Notes under the pieces: generated by a model
Told to the model about the DNA's origin: nothing
Seen by the model: only the letters and a program-made list of their open reading frames with translations
Database searches by the model: none
Shown: positions 18,145-26,733 of the stretch, piece after piece
Position numbering within the stretch: the first letter of the stretch is position 1
Layout of the letters: each line of letters starts with the position of its first letter
Assembly: GCF_030408595.1 (NCBI RefSeq)
Contig: NZ_CP047080.1
Span: 869,501-933,500 of the forward strand
Length of the DNA stretch: 64,000 nt
Source of the DNA: Corynebacterium canis
GTDB lineage: Bacteria; Actinomycetota; Actinomycetes; Mycobacteriales; Mycobacteriaceae
Direction of reading: 5' to 3'
Program-made: the position numbers and the translations under genes

Positions 18145-19865
18145 TGCTTACCGGCGCGCTTGGTGGGATTGGCCATATAGTCGAGCGCTAGTCGGCCATC
18201 CGCCCAGGTGAGGTAGCCGCCATCGAGGTTTGCGGCGGTGATCCCGTGGCTGCGCAGCAGGCGGGCGGCGACATGGCCGCGTTGCCCGACGCGGCAGGTC
18301 ACAATGACCTTTCCGTCCTTGGCTAGGTTGCGGATTTCGTCGATGTTTTCGCGCATCTCGTCGAGGGAGTAATTGACGGCGCCGGGCATCGGGTCCGTCT
18401 TTGTTTCGCCCGGGGTGCGCACATCGATAAGGGGGACGCCATCAGCCATGAGTTGTTGCAGCTCGTGCCATTGGACGGCTTCGTCGCCGGTGGCGCGGTT
18501 TTCATTGATCATGCCGAGCAGGGCGACGGGATCCTTGGCGGCACCGAATTGTGGCGCGTACGCCAGTTCGAGGTCGGCGAGGGCGCTGGCGGTGATCCCG
18601 CCGGTAATGGCGGTGGCGATGACATCGATGCGCTTATCCACGCCTTGGCCGCCCACGCCCTGCGCGCCGAGAATCGCATCTGTGTTCGGATCGACGAGGA
18701 GTTTGAGGGTCATGCCTTCGGCGCCTGGGTAGTACCCGGCGTGGTTGATCGGGTGCGAGTGGATCGCCCGGTACGGCCGGCCCTTGGAACGCAGCCGCGT
18801 TTCGGTCCAGCCGGTCGTCGCCGCGACGGTATCGAAAATGCCTATAATGGCGGTGCCCAGCACCGGCTGGGTGGTTACCTCGCGGCCGGCCAAGACATCG
18901 GCGACGATGCGGCCGTGGCGGTTGGCGTTCTGGGCCAGCGGCAAGGGGACGGGGGCGTCGGTGATAAAGTCCCGCTTGGTCACTGCGTCGCCAAGCGCAT
19001 AGATGTGCGGATCGCTGGTGCGGCAATATTCGTCGATGACGATAAAGCCGCGGGCGTCATGCTTGAGGCCAGCGTCGATGGCGAGGTGGGAATCCGGGGT
19101 CACGCCGATCGCCGTAATCACGATATCTGCGTGGATCGTATGTTCGGTCTCCGGGCGGCCTTCCGCGGCCGCGGTGCGGGCGGTGACGGAATCCTCGCCG
19201 ATCTCGGTGACCAGCGTATCAGTAAGCACGTGAATGCCATGCTCCTCCATGGTGCGGCGCACCCGGGCGGCCATCTCTGGGTCAAGCTGCGTCATGATCT
19301 GCGGCGCGGCCTCCACCAGCGTGATATCGAGGCCTCGGCGGGCGAGGTTTTCGGCCACCTCCACGCCGATAAAACCGCCGCCGATCACCACGGCCGCATC
19401 GTTGTCGGGGTGGTGTTCGCCAGCCAGGGCATCGACGCGCTCCTTGATGCGGTCTAGGTCCTCCACCGTGCGCAATGCAAACCCGCGTTCGATCCCGGGG
19501 ATCGGCGGTGTGTTCGGGCGGGCACCGGGGGCCAGCACGAGGTCATCGTAGGTCCAAACCTTGTCCTCGCCGGACTCCAGATCGCGCACCACAACGCTGC
19601 GCGCTGCCGGGTCGATGCTTAAGACCTCGTGGCGGACGTGCACGTCGATATTGAAGCGGGCGCGCAGGGATTCCGGGGTTTGCAGCAGCAGCGAGGAGCG
19701 CTCGGGAATCACCTCGCCGATATGGTACGGCAGCCCGCAATTGGCAAAGCTGACATAGCCGGAACGTTCGAAGATTACGATCTCGCGGGATTCGTCATTG
19801 CGGCGTAGGCGGGTGGCGGTAGACATGCCGCCGGCGACCCCGCCGACGATGATGGTGCGTGTCAT
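18141..19865 (-). CDS. CoA-disulfide-reductase-like flavoprotein fused to a rhodanese domain
   Basis: A 574-residue fusion. The N-terminal two-thirds is a pyridine-nucleotide-disulfide oxidoreductase of the CoA-disulfide reductase type: FAD motif VGGVAGGMSTATRLRR, active cysteine in SFANCGLPYHIG (about C43), NAD motif VIGGGFIGVEVAENL, and the dimerisation region with QGVGGQGVDKRID. Residues of about 480-560 form a rhodanese domain with the active loop CRVGQRG (about C524). The family reduces CoA or bacillithiol/mycothiol-type disulfides, persulfides or polysulfides; which one applies here is unknown. It follows the Cys-rich small gene by three bases, so the two are one operon. Confidence 0.88.
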   Translation of the reverse strand: MTRTIIVGGVAGGMSTATRLRRNDESREIVIFERSGYVSFANCGLPYHIGEVIPERSSLLLQTPESLRARFNIDVHVRHEVLSIDPAARSVVVRDLESGEDKVWTYDDLVLAPGARPNTPPIPGIERGFALRTVEDLDRIKERVDALAGEHHPDNDAAVVIGGGFIGVEVAENLARRGLDITLVEAAPQIMTQLDPEMAARVRRTMEEHGIHVLTDTLVTEIGEDSVTARTAAAEGRPETEHTIHADIVITAIGVTPDSHLAIDAGLKHDARGFIVIDEYCRTSDPHIYALGDAVTKRDFITDAPVPLPLAQNANRHGRIVADVLAGREVTTQPVLGTAIIGIFDTVAATTGWTETRLRSKGRPYRAIHSHPINHAGYYPGAEGMTLKLLVDPNTDAILGAQGVGGQGVDKRIDVIATAITGGITASALADLELAYAPQFGAAKDPVALLGMINENRATGDEAVQWHELQQLMADGVPLIDVRTPGETKTDPMPGAVNYSLDEMRENIDEIRNLAKDGKVIVTCRVGQRGHVAARLLRSHGITAANLDGGYLTWADGRLALDYMANPTKRAGKH

Positions 19866-19868
19866 GGA

Positions 19869-20066
19869 TTATCGTCCTCCAAAAAGCGCGCCCAAGAAGC
19901 CACCACTCCGGCGTGCGGGTTGCGCGGCCGCGGCTTCTGCAGAGCTAGTGGGTTTGTGGTGGCAGCGTTGGGATTCCGGAACCGACGCCATCACTTGGTC
20001 AATGTGACGGCCGCAGCCGGTCCACGTCGTCTTTTTACAATCCGGGCAAGTGGTTGCACGACACAT
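19869..20066 (-). CDS. Small Cys-rich conserved hypothetical protein
   Basis: A 65-residue protein starting MCRATTCPDCKKTTWTGCG, with cysteines at 2, 7, 10, 18 and 35 and histidines at 21, 36 and 37 that could form a zinc or metal site. The C-terminus is Ala-rich and ends in GGFLGALFGGR. AGGAGG upstream of the start is one of the best RBS in the window. I recall similar short proteins in other Actinomycetota, but no function. Coupling to the disulfide-reductase/rhodanese gene suggests a thiol or metal-related role (inference). Confidence 0.8.
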   Translation of the reverse strand: MCRATTCPDCKKTTWTGCGRHIDQVMASVPESQRCHHKPTSSAEAAAAQPARRSGGFLGALFGGR

Positions 20067-20168
20067 TACAGGAACCTCCTGGTAGGTTTTCAGTACTGTA
20101 GCTAATCAGTGCACTTCAGCCGGGTTATATTCCCACAGCCCCGAAAACTACCTCACATTGGGGGTTAT

Positions 20169-20831
20169 TTATACCGTGCCAATGAGTTCGAGGCAACGCT
20201 CCACGCGCTGCTCGGGGAGGGGGGCGCCGAGCACGGCCAGCGCGGCGTCGGCAAGCATTATCGACGTCTCCGGTAGCACACCTGTTTGCAGGGGTACGGG
20301 CACGGTGCCATCGTTGGGGCGCATCTCCACAACACTTTGCGCGATAAGGAAGGGCAGGTCAAGGCGGGGATCATCGGCATCGGTCAGCGCGGCGGCGAGC
20401 CTACGATAGGTGTCCTTCAGCTCGCGACGCTGCCGGTGAAACTCTGCGAAATCGTCAGAATTTGCTATTGGCAATTGGTAGAGGCGGCCGACGTTCCACC
20501 GCGTGGAAAGCAGCAGGCGGGACTCGGCCGCCACGAGCGCCCACAGCTGGAGCGGGGCATCCGCATCGGAGGACATGAGGCGTTCGGCAAGCTCGGTGGA
20601 CGGTGCCACTGTGGAATTCAGCAGCGTGAGAAAGATCTCCGTCTTCGACGGGAAATGGTAGTACAGCGAGGCTTGCCTAATGCCCACGGCTTCGGCGATT
20701 TGATGGGTGGATGTGGTTGCGAAACCGCGCGTGGTGAACAGCTCCGCGGAGGCATCGAGTATTTCGTCGCGGGCGGTATCCCCACGACGTCGCGGGCTCT
20801 GCTTCCGCGGACGACCAACTGCTCCAGCCAT
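20169..20831 (-). CDS. amtR: AmtR, TetR-family nitrogen regulator
   Basis: A 220-residue TetR repressor. The start at 20831 gives MAGAVGRPRK, which agrees with the known C. glutamicum AmtR N-terminus, and AGGAAGGAAG lies upstream; the open frame extends much further but is not protein-like. The helix-turn-helix segment is TSTHQIAEAVGIRQASLYYHF and the ligand domain (LLLSTRWNVGRLYQLPIA, ETSIMLADAALAVLGAPLP) is highly AmtR-like. In C. glutamicum AmtR represses ammonium uptake and assimilation genes and is released by adenylylated GlnK. Its targets are not in this window. It is probably co-transcribed with the DUF294 gene upstream. Confidence 0.93.
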   Translation of the reverse strand: MAGAVGRPRKQSPRRRGDTARDEILDASAELFTTRGFATTSTHQIAEAVGIRQASLYYHFPSKTEIFLTLLNSTVAPSTELAERLMSSDADAPLQLWALVAAESRLLLSTRWNVGRLYQLPIANSDDFAEFHRQRRELKDTYRRLAAALTDADDPRLDLPFLIAQSVVEMRPNDGTVPVPLQTGVLPETSIMLADAALAVLGAPLPEQRVERCLELIGTV

Positions 20832-20884
20832 AGAGGCGGCACGCTTCCTTCCTGCACCTGCCGTCAGGCGCTTGACGAACGATC

Positions 20885-21808
20885 TTACGCTGCAATGTTG
20901 TGCCGGGCTGCCACGGCCCGTGTCACGTCGGCAACCGCGCGGCACGAGGCGCCGAACGTGGAGCGCTGCAACGGGGGCATGTCCTCCAGGTGGGTAACGC
21001 GCCCGCCGAGCCCGGACATCCAGCGTTGCAGCCGCAGCGCATGCCCGGCGTGCCAGGCCTCCGCCAGCGTGGTCGCCTCCTCCCACGAAAGTACGTTCGC
21101 TCGCCGAGCATGTTCGAGGCGTTCGAATGTTTGTGCGCCGGGGTAGCCGGCCGCCAGCCCCGCCCAGCGGGTGAGGCGCGTGAGCGGGTAGAGTAGGTCG
21201 CGCGGGACGTCGATTTCCACCTTGCGATCGGGCAGCCCGCCGTTGACACGCAGTGCCGGGGGCTTATGTAGCACTACTTGCTTGAGTAAACACGCCGCAG
21301 TATTGCTTGTCGACGTCGCGTCCACCACCGCTTCCGCGAACTCACCGCCCGCATCGTAGAGCCAGCCAAGCGCCTGGCTATCTTCATGGATACAGGCCTC
21401 ATGGATGCGATCCCGCCATTGGGCGCGGGTAAAGGCCGGATATGGGGAGGGGAGAACCACACAACCCACCCCGCGCATCAGTTCGATTATCGGGCGGGTG
21501 TCCGGCACATTGTCGTCCCGCTCGAGCACGGTGAGCCACGTGAGTGGTGAGGGAGGCAGGGCGTCGTCACGCGCGGCGGCACCGGTAAGCGTGAGTGTGC
21601 CGCCGGGGGCGAGGGCGTGGGCGGCCGGGGACTGCAAAGCGGCGCGCAACAAAGCCGAATACCAGCCCGCAATCGCAGTGGCATCCGTGGCATGATCGGC
21701 GGCGTTACGCGCCAAATCAGCGGCTTCCGCCAGCACACCGCGCAAGGTGGGCGCGTCCTGGCACAGAGGCGCCTGTTCGGCGAGGTCGATCAAAGAAGAA
21801 TGCAACAC
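20885..21808 (-). CDS. DUF294/GlnD-like protein with degenerate nucleotidyltransferase core
   Basis: A soluble protein of about 307 residues. The C-terminal third (LYPLTRLTRWAGLAAG ... LEDMPPLQRSTFGASCRAVADV) matches the substrate-binding helical domain of DUF294 nucleotidyltransferases. In the preceding segment, where active members have a GS...DxD motif, this protein has LTGAAARDDALPPSP with no DxD, so catalysis is doubtful. The GTG start at 21808 avoids the rpmF terminator; ATG at 21874 is open but lies in that hairpin. It lies 53 bases upstream of amtR in the same direction, which suggests a link with nitrogen signalling. Confidence 0.6.
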   Translation of the reverse strand: MLHSSLIDLAEQAPLCQDAPTLRGVLAEAADLARNAADHATDATAIAGWYSALLRAALQSPAAHALAPGGTLTLTGAAARDDALPPSPLTWLTVLERDDNVPDTRPIIELMRGVGCVVLPSPYPAFTRAQWRDRIHEACIHEDSQALGWLYDAGGEFAEAVVDATSTSNTAACLLKQVVLHKPPALRVNGGLPDRKVEIDVPRDLLYPLTRLTRWAGLAAGYPGAQTFERLEHARRANVLSWEEATTLAEAWHAGHALRLQRWMSGLGGRVTHLEDMPPLQRSTFGASCRAVADVTRAVAARHNIAA

Positions 21809-21872
21809 GTGGTTAAACTTATCGCACGATCCGCGGCAGCTGAAAACTCGCCCGGAAGGGACGGGCACAAGC

Positions 21873-21911
21873 AAAACAGCGCGACGCTAGCTAAACGCTA
21901 GTATCGCGCTG
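21873..21911 (-). terminator. Terminator of the rpmE2-rpmF operon
   Basis: CAGCGCGA (21877-21884) and TCGCGCTG (21904-21911) form a perfect 8-bp stem with an inner GCTAGC/GCTAG pairing. On the minus strand it is followed by TTTTGC, and it lies about 20 bases past the rpmF stop. Confidence 0.85.
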
Positions 21912-21932
21912 CGAAACGACGAGAGCGAGAAC

Positions 21933-22106
21933 TTAGAACTGCTCGACCTCAACCAGACCCAGCTGCGCGGCCTTAACAAGGCGACGCGGGATCAGGTGGG
22001 TGCGGCCGTCGATCTTCACTTCCTGGAGGGCGACATTGCGGGCCTTCCACTGGGAACGACGGTGATGGGTGTTAGCCCGGGACATGCGGCGCTTTGGAAC
22101 TGCCAT
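21933..22106 (-). CDS. rpmF: 50S ribosomal protein L32
   Basis: A 57-residue protein starting [20 protein letters not shown], the L32 signature, and ending LGLVEVEQF. It carries no cysteines in the usual CxxC zinc positions, so it is the zinc-independent form. The start has AGGAGGGA upstream and lies 15 bases after the rpmE2 stop, so the two are an operon. Confidence 0.96.
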   Translation of the reverse strand: MAVPKRRMSRANTHHRRSQWKARNVALQEVKIDGRTHLIPRRLVKAAQLGLVEVEQF

Positions 22107-22121
22107 GTCTTATTCCCTCCT

Positions 22122-22388
22122 TTAAGCTTTCTTGGTGCGGCGTGCGCGGTTGCCGTAGCGGCGCTGGAACTTCTCAACACGGCCAGCGGTGTCCATAACA
22201 CGCTGAGCGCCGGTCCAGAAGGGATGCGACTCGCTGGTGACATCAACGACGATCAGTGGGTACTCGTTGCCGTCCTCCCACTGCACGGTGCGATTGCTCT
22301 TCGCGGTGGAACGGGTTAGGAACTTGTGACCCGTGCCCGCATCCTGAAAGACCACCGGGTGGTAGTCGGGGTGGATATCCTTCTTCAT
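22122..22388 (-). CDS. rpmE2: 50S ribosomal protein L31 type B
   Basis: An 88-residue L31 of the type B, cysteine-free class ([16 protein letters not shown] ... ESHPFWTG). The start at 22388 is chosen over 22394 because of AGGGATGA eight bases upstream and the family's usual MKKDIHP opening. It heads the rpmE2-rpmF operon, divergent from rpmB-rpmG-rpsN-rpsR. In mycobacteria the equivalent proteins are made under zinc limitation; I see no Zur-box-like palindrome here. Confidence 0.95.
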   Translation of the reverse strand: MKKDIHPDYHPVVFQDAGTGHKFLTRSTAKSNRTVQWEDGNEYPLIVVDVTSESHPFWTGAQRVMDTAGRVEKFQRRYGNRARRTKKA

Positions 22389-23034
22389 TCTCATCCCTAA
22401 AGATCAAGTACTAGTGCTTCTCGGCGTGCTGGGCGCTGTCGGTCGGGAAACCCCTCCTGGAAACCGAAGGTGCCCGCAAGCCACGAAGCCGCTAAAACGA
22501 GGCAACGAGGACCAATCAAGACACGCCACCGACCGCACGCCGTTACCACTATTCGTGGTGGGGGCGCGCAGTCACGTACGCATCGCAGAATCCTACAACG
22601 TAGACCGCCGAAACTCGAAATCCCGCAGCCACAGCCTAGCTCGCCAGTGCGAATAGGTGGCGCTGGCGAGTAAGGAACAGCCGGAATAAGTTCGACCGTT
22701 CAAGCGTAGTGGCTAGCCCCATGCGAACGCAAAAGCCGTGCACTATGTACGCCGCCCGCGCACTATATTGAGGTATCAAGCGCGGGCCGTATGCCGCGCG
22801 GCTGCGTTAGGGCCGGGAGGCGGGTTGCGCGCGGTGAGTTCGCGGTGAGTTCTTGAGCGGGCGATTAGGTAAATCGCAGGAAACCAGGTAGGGTGTTCCC
22901 TTGCTGTTGTCGAAGTATTCGTTTTCGCCCCGTCAGCTGGCATGGCCGCGCCCCGAACACATACTTGTGTGGTTTTGTTTGGTGCGGCTGCGGCCATTGC
23001 GATGATGTGGGCGGCTAGGAGAAAGTTAAAGTCC
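22389..23034. other. Divergent ribosomal-gene control region
   Basis: About 650 bases without a gene between rpmE2 and rpmB. It contains a stem of CTCGCCAG (22640-22647) and CTGGCGAG (22663-22670), extendable by three more pairs with one wobble, which could be an RNA hairpin or protein site. A frame open from 22942 into rpmB has no RBS and is not taken as an N-terminal extension. Confidence 0.5.
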
Positions 23035-23271
23035 ATGTCGGCTATTTGCCAGGTCACGGGACGCAAGCCGGGTTTCGGCAAGTCCGTCTCGCACTCGCAC
23101 CGACGCACGAACCGCCGTTGGAATGTCAACGTGCAGCGTCGTAAATTCTATCTGCCCTCCGAGGGCCGTACCATCACCCTGACCGTGTCCACCAAGGGCC
23201 TGAAGGTGATCGACCGCGACGGTATCGAGTCCGTCGTTGCCAAGATCCGCGCACGTGGGGAGAAGGTCTAA
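23035..23271 (+). CDS. rpmB: 50S ribosomal protein L28
   Basis: A 78-residue L28 ([20 protein letters not shown] ... [12 protein letters not shown]). Only one cysteine remains, so it is a zinc-independent form. AGGAG lies 13 bases before the ATG. It is first in the rpmB-rpmG-rpsN-rpsR run and is followed by rpmG after three bases. Confidence 0.97.
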   Translation: MSAICQVTGRKPGFGKSVSHSHRRTNRRWNVNVQRRKFYLPSEGRTITLTVSTKGLKVIDRDGIESVVAKIRARGEKV

Positions 23272-23274
23272 CAG

Positions 23275-23439
23275 ATGGCACGTAACGATATCCGCCCGAT
23301 TATCAAGCTGAAGTCTACGGCTGGCACCGGTTACACCTATGTCACCCGCAAGAACAAGCGAAACAACCCTGACCGTATGACCCTGCGGAAGTACGATCCG
23401 ATCGCCCGTAAGCACGTCGAATTCCGCGAGGAGCGATAA
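23275..23439 (+). CDS. rpmG: 50S ribosomal protein L33, cysteine-free
   Basis: A 54-residue protein, [20 protein letters not shown] ... [15 protein letters not shown], clearly L33. It lacks the CxxC pairs of the zinc form. It is packed between rpmB and rpsN with 3-base gaps, and the end of rpmB supplies its RBS (GGGGAGAAGG). Confidence 0.96.
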   Translation: MARNDIRPIIKLKSTAGTGYTYVTRKNKRNNPDRMTLRKYDPIARKHVEFREER

Positions 23440-23442
23440 TCC

Positions 23443-23748
23443 ATGGCTAAAAAGTCTAAGATCGCCAAGAACGAAAAGCGCAAGGAAATCGTCGCCCGCT
23501 ATGCGGCGCGCCGCAACGAGCTCAAGGCAATCATCAAGAACCCGAACACCTCGGACGAGGATCGCCTCGACGCTCAGTTCGAGCTGAACCGTCAGCCCCG
23601 CGACGCCTCCCCGTCCCGCGTGCGCAACCGCGACGCCGCCGACGGCCGTCCCCGCGGCTACCTCCGCAAGTTCGGTTTGTCTCGTGTTCGCGTCCGCGAA
23701 ATGGCTCACCGCGGTGAGCTGCCGGGCGTTCGTAAGTCCAGCTGGTAA
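23443..23748 (+). CDS. rpsN: 30S ribosomal protein S14, long cysteine-free form
   Basis: A 101-residue S14 ([20 protein letters not shown] ... [20 protein letters not shown]), the long form without zinc-binding cysteines. It starts three bases after rpmG, with GAGGAGCG upstream. Confidence 0.97.
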   Translation: MAKKSKIAKNEKRKEIVARYAARRNELKAIIKNPNTSDEDRLDAQFELNRQPRDASPSRVRNRDAADGRPRGYLRKFGLSRVRVREMAHRGELPGVRKSSW

Positions 23749-23760
23749 AAGGGAGTTGTA

Positions 23761-24009
23761 ATGAAGCGCACCAATTTGAAGAAGGCGCGGATGGAGCAGT
23801 CCCGCCGCCCCAAGAAGAACCCGCTCAAGGCTGAAGGCATTGAGAAGGTGGACTACAAGGACGTCAAGACCCTTCGTCTGTTCATCTCCGATCGCGGTAA
23901 GATCCGTTCCCGTCGCGTCACCGGCTTGACCCCGCAGCAGCAGCGCCAGGTTGCCGCCGCCGTCAAGAATGCCCGCGAAATGGCACTCCTGCCGTTCACC
24001 AGCCGTTAA
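23761..24009 (+). CDS. rpsR: 30S ribosomal protein S18
   Basis: An 82-residue S18 paralogue ([20 protein letters not shown] ... [20 protein letters not shown]). No cysteines are present. It starts 12 bases after rpsN, with AAAGGGAG upstream, and is last in the operon before the terminator at 24114-24153. Confidence 0.96.
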   Translation: MKRTNLKKARMEQSRRPKKNPLKAEGIEKVDYKDVKTLRLFISDRGKIRSRRVTGLTPQQQRQVAAAVKNAREMALLPFTSR

Positions 24010-24113
24010 GCACAGCTGGATTTGGGACGAACACCACGCTAACAGCGCAGCCGCCGTGCTGGGTGCCCAGACACTTTCCGGGTGTAGGGTATTCGGTACG
24101 CCGTGGCAGTACT

Positions 24114-24153
24114 AGCCCCGCCTTTGCATCACAATGCAAGGCGCGGGCTTTTG
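24114..24153 (+). terminator. Terminator after rpsR
   Basis: A long stem, AGCCCCGCCTTTGCAT (24114-24129) with ATGCAAGGCGCGGGCT (24134-24149), with a four-base loop and two offset pairs, is followed by TTTTGC. It lies about 100 bases downstream of rpsR. Confidence 0.85.
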
Positions 24154-24201
24154 CTATTTGTGTTCCCGTATTGCCTTGCAATTTGAAACCTGAGAATGAT
24201 G

Positions 24202-24243
24202 TGGTGATTCATCACCAACTAAGAATAATGTGTTTTATACACA
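24202..24243. promoter_or_regulatory. Two inverted repeats upstream of mprA
   Basis: TGGTGAT-TC-ATCACCA (24202-24217) is a perfect 7-bp inverted repeat, and TGTGT-TTTAT-ACACA (24229-24243) a perfect 5-bp one directly beside it. Both lie 145-185 bases upstream of mprA in an AT-rich promoter-like stretch. The protein that would bind them is not known. Confidence 0.45.
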
Positions 24244-24387
24244 ATAATGGGGGAGTCTGAGAAAGAACATTTCGCGGCCTGACATTAGCTTTGGGCTGGG
24301 CCTACATGTTCCTAAGGGGGTGTTTTCTTATCGTTTCTTCGGGTATACATCAGCACTTTGTGGGGGAACATGTGCAAAATAGTGGGT

Positions 24388-25080
24388 ATGAAGATTCTTG
24401 TTGTAGATGACGAGCAAGCTGTTCGCGAATCGCTGCGGCGTTCGCTGAGCTTCAATGGATATGATGTCACCCTTGCGGATGACGGCGCGGCGGCATTGGA
24501 AGCAATTGAACGTGATCAACCTGATTTGGTCATTCTGGATGTCATGATGCCGCGCATGGATGGGCTCGAGGTGTGCCGCAGCCTCCGCTCCACCGGCGAC
24601 GATCGCCCGATTTTGGTGCTCACCGCTCGGGATGGTGTGTCCGACCGCGTCGCAGGCCTGGACGCCGGCGCTGATGACTATCTGCCTAAGCCCTTCGCCC
24701 TTGAGGAGCTGCTGGCGCGTGTCCGCTCCTTGCTCCGCCGGGCCGCCGCCGAGGGTATCGGCACCAACACCAACACCGAGCTGGCTTTTGAGGATCTTCG
24801 CCTGAACCCGGATACGCGTGACGTGACCCGTGGGTCCCGTCCGATCAGCCTGACGCGCACGGAGTTTGCGCTGTTGGAGCTGCTTATGGCCAATCCGCGC
24901 CGCGTGCTCAGCCGCTCGCACATTCTGGAGGAAGTGTGGGGCTATGATTTCCCCACCTCCGGCAATGCGCTTGAGGTGTATATCGGTTACCTGCGGCGGA
25001 AGACGGAGGCGGAAGGTGAGCCGCGTCTGATTCACACCGTTCGTGGCGTTGGCTACGTGCTGCGGGAGACCGCACCGTGA
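24388..25080 (+). CDS. mprA: MprA-type two-component response regulator
   Basis: A 230-residue OmpR/PhoB-type regulator. The receiver domain (about 1-120) has [20 protein letters not shown], the phosphate-accepting aspartate in VILDVMMPR (about D51), LTARD and the K of YLPKPF; the C-terminal winged helix has [19 protein letters not shown] and [11 protein letters not shown]. Sequence and context match mycobacterial MprA, which responds to envelope stress. The start at 24388 gives [12 protein letters not shown] at 24370, six codons upstream, has the better purine tract (GTGGGGGA). mprB overlaps its stop by four bases. Confidence 0.93.
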   Translation: MKILVVDDEQAVRESLRRSLSFNGYDVTLADDGAAALEAIERDQPDLVILDVMMPRMDGLEVCRSLRSTGDDRPILVLTARDGVSDRVAGLDAGADDYLPKPFALEELLARVRSLLRRAAAEGIGTNTNTELAFEDLRLNPDTRDVTRGSRPISLTRTEFALLELLMANPRRVLSRSHILEEVWGYDFPTSGNALEVYIGYLRRKTEAEGEPRLIHTVRGVGYVLRETAP

Positions 25081-26651
25081 TTCTCCGTACGCCGCCTTCC
25101 GGTGAGTTCACCAATCCGGAAGGCGGCTCGCAGACGCCCGCTCATTTGGGCGGGTTGTCGTCACCAACGAGCCTTTCGCTGCGTTTTAGGCTGGCGCTGG
25201 TCACAGCCTTGATGGTTGCGATTGCCGTGATTTTGGTGACGATTGTCGCCTTTTTCTCAGTGAGCTCTTCATTGAGCAGATCTGTGGATCGAGGATTAGA
25301 GGAGAAGGCCAATTCGCTGCTGTATAACAGCTTCGACCCTAACTTTGTGATTAGCCCTGGCCCGGAACTGGCTTCGTTTAAGTCTTATAATCCCGAGATT
25401 CGGGTGGCGTATTTTGCGCCCGGCTCACCGACCGGCGTTGGTGATCCGATTCAGGTCGTCGACGAGGTGGACGTGCTTACCGGCGCCAAGGAGATGACCG
25501 TACGCACCAATGGTTCCGAACGCATTTTGGCTAAGAACAACGAGGCTGGCGCGACGGTGATTTTGGCCCAAGACCTGCAGAGCATGCACGATCTCACCCG
25601 TTCGCTTGGCGTGATGCTGACCCTCGTCGGTGCCGTCGGCGTGCTGGCCGCGCTGGGAACAGGTATTGGCGCGGCGTCGGCAGGCTTGCGGCCGGTAAAC
25701 CGCTTGCAGGACGCCGTGAATTACGTGGCGCGTACCGACGACCTGCGCCCCATACCCGTGCAGGGCAACGACGAGCTCGCGCGTCTTACCAGAGGTTTTA
25801 ACGATATGCTTGCCGCGTTGCAGGCCTCGCGAACCCGGCAAACGGAGCTGGTCGCGGACGCCGGGCACGAATTGAAAACGCCGCTGACAAGCCTGCGCAC
25901 CAATGTGGAGCTGTTGATGATGGTGAACTCATCAAACGGGGCGTGCATTTCCGAATCGGACCGGCGCGACCTAGAGCGAGACGTAATCGCGCAGATCGAC
26001 GAGATGTCAACGCTTATCGGCGACCTGGTGGACCTCGCCCGCGAGGACGGGCCGCAGCAGGTGGTGGAGCCGCTGGATCTTGGCGAATGCATGGAAACCT
26101 CGCTGGAGCGCGTGAAGCGCCGCCGCCCGGATGTGAGCTTTGAGGTGAAGACCATTCCGTGGACCATGTACGGTGACCCGTTTGCCCTTGGACGGGCGAC
26201 GCTGAACCTGATGGATAACGCGGCGAAGTGGTCGCCGCCCAATGGTGTGGTGCGCATTGCTATGCGCCAGCTTTCGGATAATTCGGTGGAATTGACCTTT
26301 GCGGACTCCGGCCCGGGCATCCCGGTGGAGGACCGTGAGAAAGTGTTTGAGCGTTTCTATCGGTCTATCCAGGCGCGCTCCATGCCGGGCTCCGGCCTCG
26401 GTCTAGCAATTGTGAAGCAAGTGATCGTGCGGCATGCGGGTACCATCGTGGCGGAGGAATCCGATGACGGTGGCGCTTTGATGCGGGTCACGTTGCCGGG
26501 CGCCCGCGCAGACGGCGCAACCGATGTGGAAGACGATGACGCGGGCGAAAAAGCAGCAGCGGAAGAACCGTCGAGTTCCCCTCGCGGACACGGGAGCCGA
26601 AAAGACTTTTTCGCACAGTTGTGGGAGAAACGCTCGCAGCTGAAACATTAA
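25077..26651 (+). CDS. mprB: MprB-type sensor histidine kinase
   Basis: A 524-residue membrane kinase that starts with GTG overlapping the mprA stop (GTGA). A first membrane segment lies at about 36-57 ([22 protein letters not shown]), an extracytoplasmic sensor domain to about 165, a second segment near 170-195 ([19 protein letters not shown]), then a HAMP linker. The phosphorylated histidine is in [15 protein letters not shown] (about H264); ATP-binding boxes are [17 protein letters not shown] and [11 protein letters not shown]. The last 50 residues are acidic and low complexity. Partner of MprA. Confidence 0.94.
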   Translation: MILRTPPSGEFTNPEGGSQTPAHLGGLSSPTSLSLRFRLALVTALMVAIAVILVTIVAFFSVSSSLSRSVDRGLEEKANSLLYNSFDPNFVISPGPELASFKSYNPEIRVAYFAPGSPTGVGDPIQVVDEVDVLTGAKEMTVRTNGSERILAKNNEAGATVILAQDLQSMHDLTRSLGVMLTLVGAVGVLAALGTGIGAASAGLRPVNRLQDAVNYVARTDDLRPIPVQGNDELARLTRGFNDMLAALQASRTRQTELVADAGHELKTPLTSLRTNVELLMMVNSSNGACISESDRRDLERDVIAQIDEMSTLIGDLVDLAREDGPQQVVEPLDLGECMETSLERVKRRRPDVSFEVKTIPWTMYGDPFALGRATLNLMDNAAKWSPPNGVVRIAMRQLSDNSVELTFADSGPGIPVEDREKVFERFYRSIQARSMPGSGLGLAIVKQVIVRHAGTIVAEESDDGGALMRVTLPGARADGATDVEDDDAGEKAAAEEPSSSPRGHGSRKDFFAQLWEKRSQLKH

Positions 26652-26733
26652 GGGGGTCTTTCCGTACCCCCGTTGGTGTTGGTAGCGTTGTCGTAGGCTT
26701 TGTCGCAGCGCAGCCCCAGTTGAAAGGTTCATA

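Noticed and set aside
22389..23034. Zur-binding site in front of the cysteine-free ribosomal genes
   Set aside because: No sequence resembling the actinobacterial Zur palindrome was found by eye.
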